A stretch of DNA of 5,863 nt from NCBI GenBank assembly GCA_040755275.1, contig JBFMBE010000202.1, forward strand, positions 1 through 5,863. Reading direction: 5' to 3'. The stretch is from Desulfatirhabdium sp040755275. Lineage in GTDB: Bacteria; Desulfobacterota; Desulfobacteria; Desulfobacterales; Desulfatirhabdiaceae. Under the pieces are notes generated by a model, which saw only the letters and a program-made list of their open reading frames with translations, was not told the DNA's origin and searched no databases. Below, piece after piece: positions 5,843 to 5,863 of this stretch. The position numbers were made by a program, and so were the translations under genes. Within the stretch, counting starts at the first letter, position 1; each line of letters begins with the position of its first letter.

Positions 5843-5863
5843 AACTGTTTGATCCGGTTTGGG

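Overview
The window is a stretch of bacterial chromosome with four convincing protein genes. A D-lactate dehydrogenase-type FAD oxidase lies on the + strand (435-1811). On the - strand lie cobT (1955-3037), purA (3627-4922) and tadA (4952-5437). Gene starts, codon use and Shine-Dalgarno sites look like a mid-GC Gram-negative anaerobe. A sulfate reducer of the Desulfobacterota is my guess, from the mix of a lactate-type oxidase, B12 synthesis and repeat-rich spacers; this is an impression, not a sequence-based proof.

Layout. Bases 1-434 hold no credible gene. They contain the end of one repeat, a set of small hairpins, a second repeat copy (135-260) and a structured leader (275-372) in front of the oxidase gene. 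The oxidase gene ends at 1811 and converges on cobT; the 143-base gap contains a terminator for the + strand. Upstream of cobT, reading on the - strand, come a cobalamin riboswitch aptamer (about 3345-3520), an intrinsic terminator that serves as its expression platform (3291-3329), a 158-base imperfect palindrome belonging to the repeat family, then the cobT ribosome binding site. purA and tadA form a tight two-gene unit on the - strand (29-base gap) with a probable terminator after purA. Bases 5438-5863 are non-coding. They hold two more repeat copies, and at the extreme right edge a boxA-like antitermination sequence suggests that an rRNA operon on the + strand begins just outside the window.

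How it fits together. cobT makes alpha-ribazole phosphate for the lower ligand of cobalamin and appears to be switched off by cobalamin through the riboswitch. tadA (wobble inosine in tRNA-Arg) and purA (adenylosuccinate synthesis) are housekeeping genes. The oxidase stands alone, without an Fe-S partner subunit. The most unusual feature is a family of related ~110-170 base repeats in the intergenic spacers. The three copies next to an identified gene (upstream of the oxidase, cobT and tadA) all point their conserved end (GACTTTTTGCG...) toward that gene's start; the fourth points toward the putative rRNA operon.
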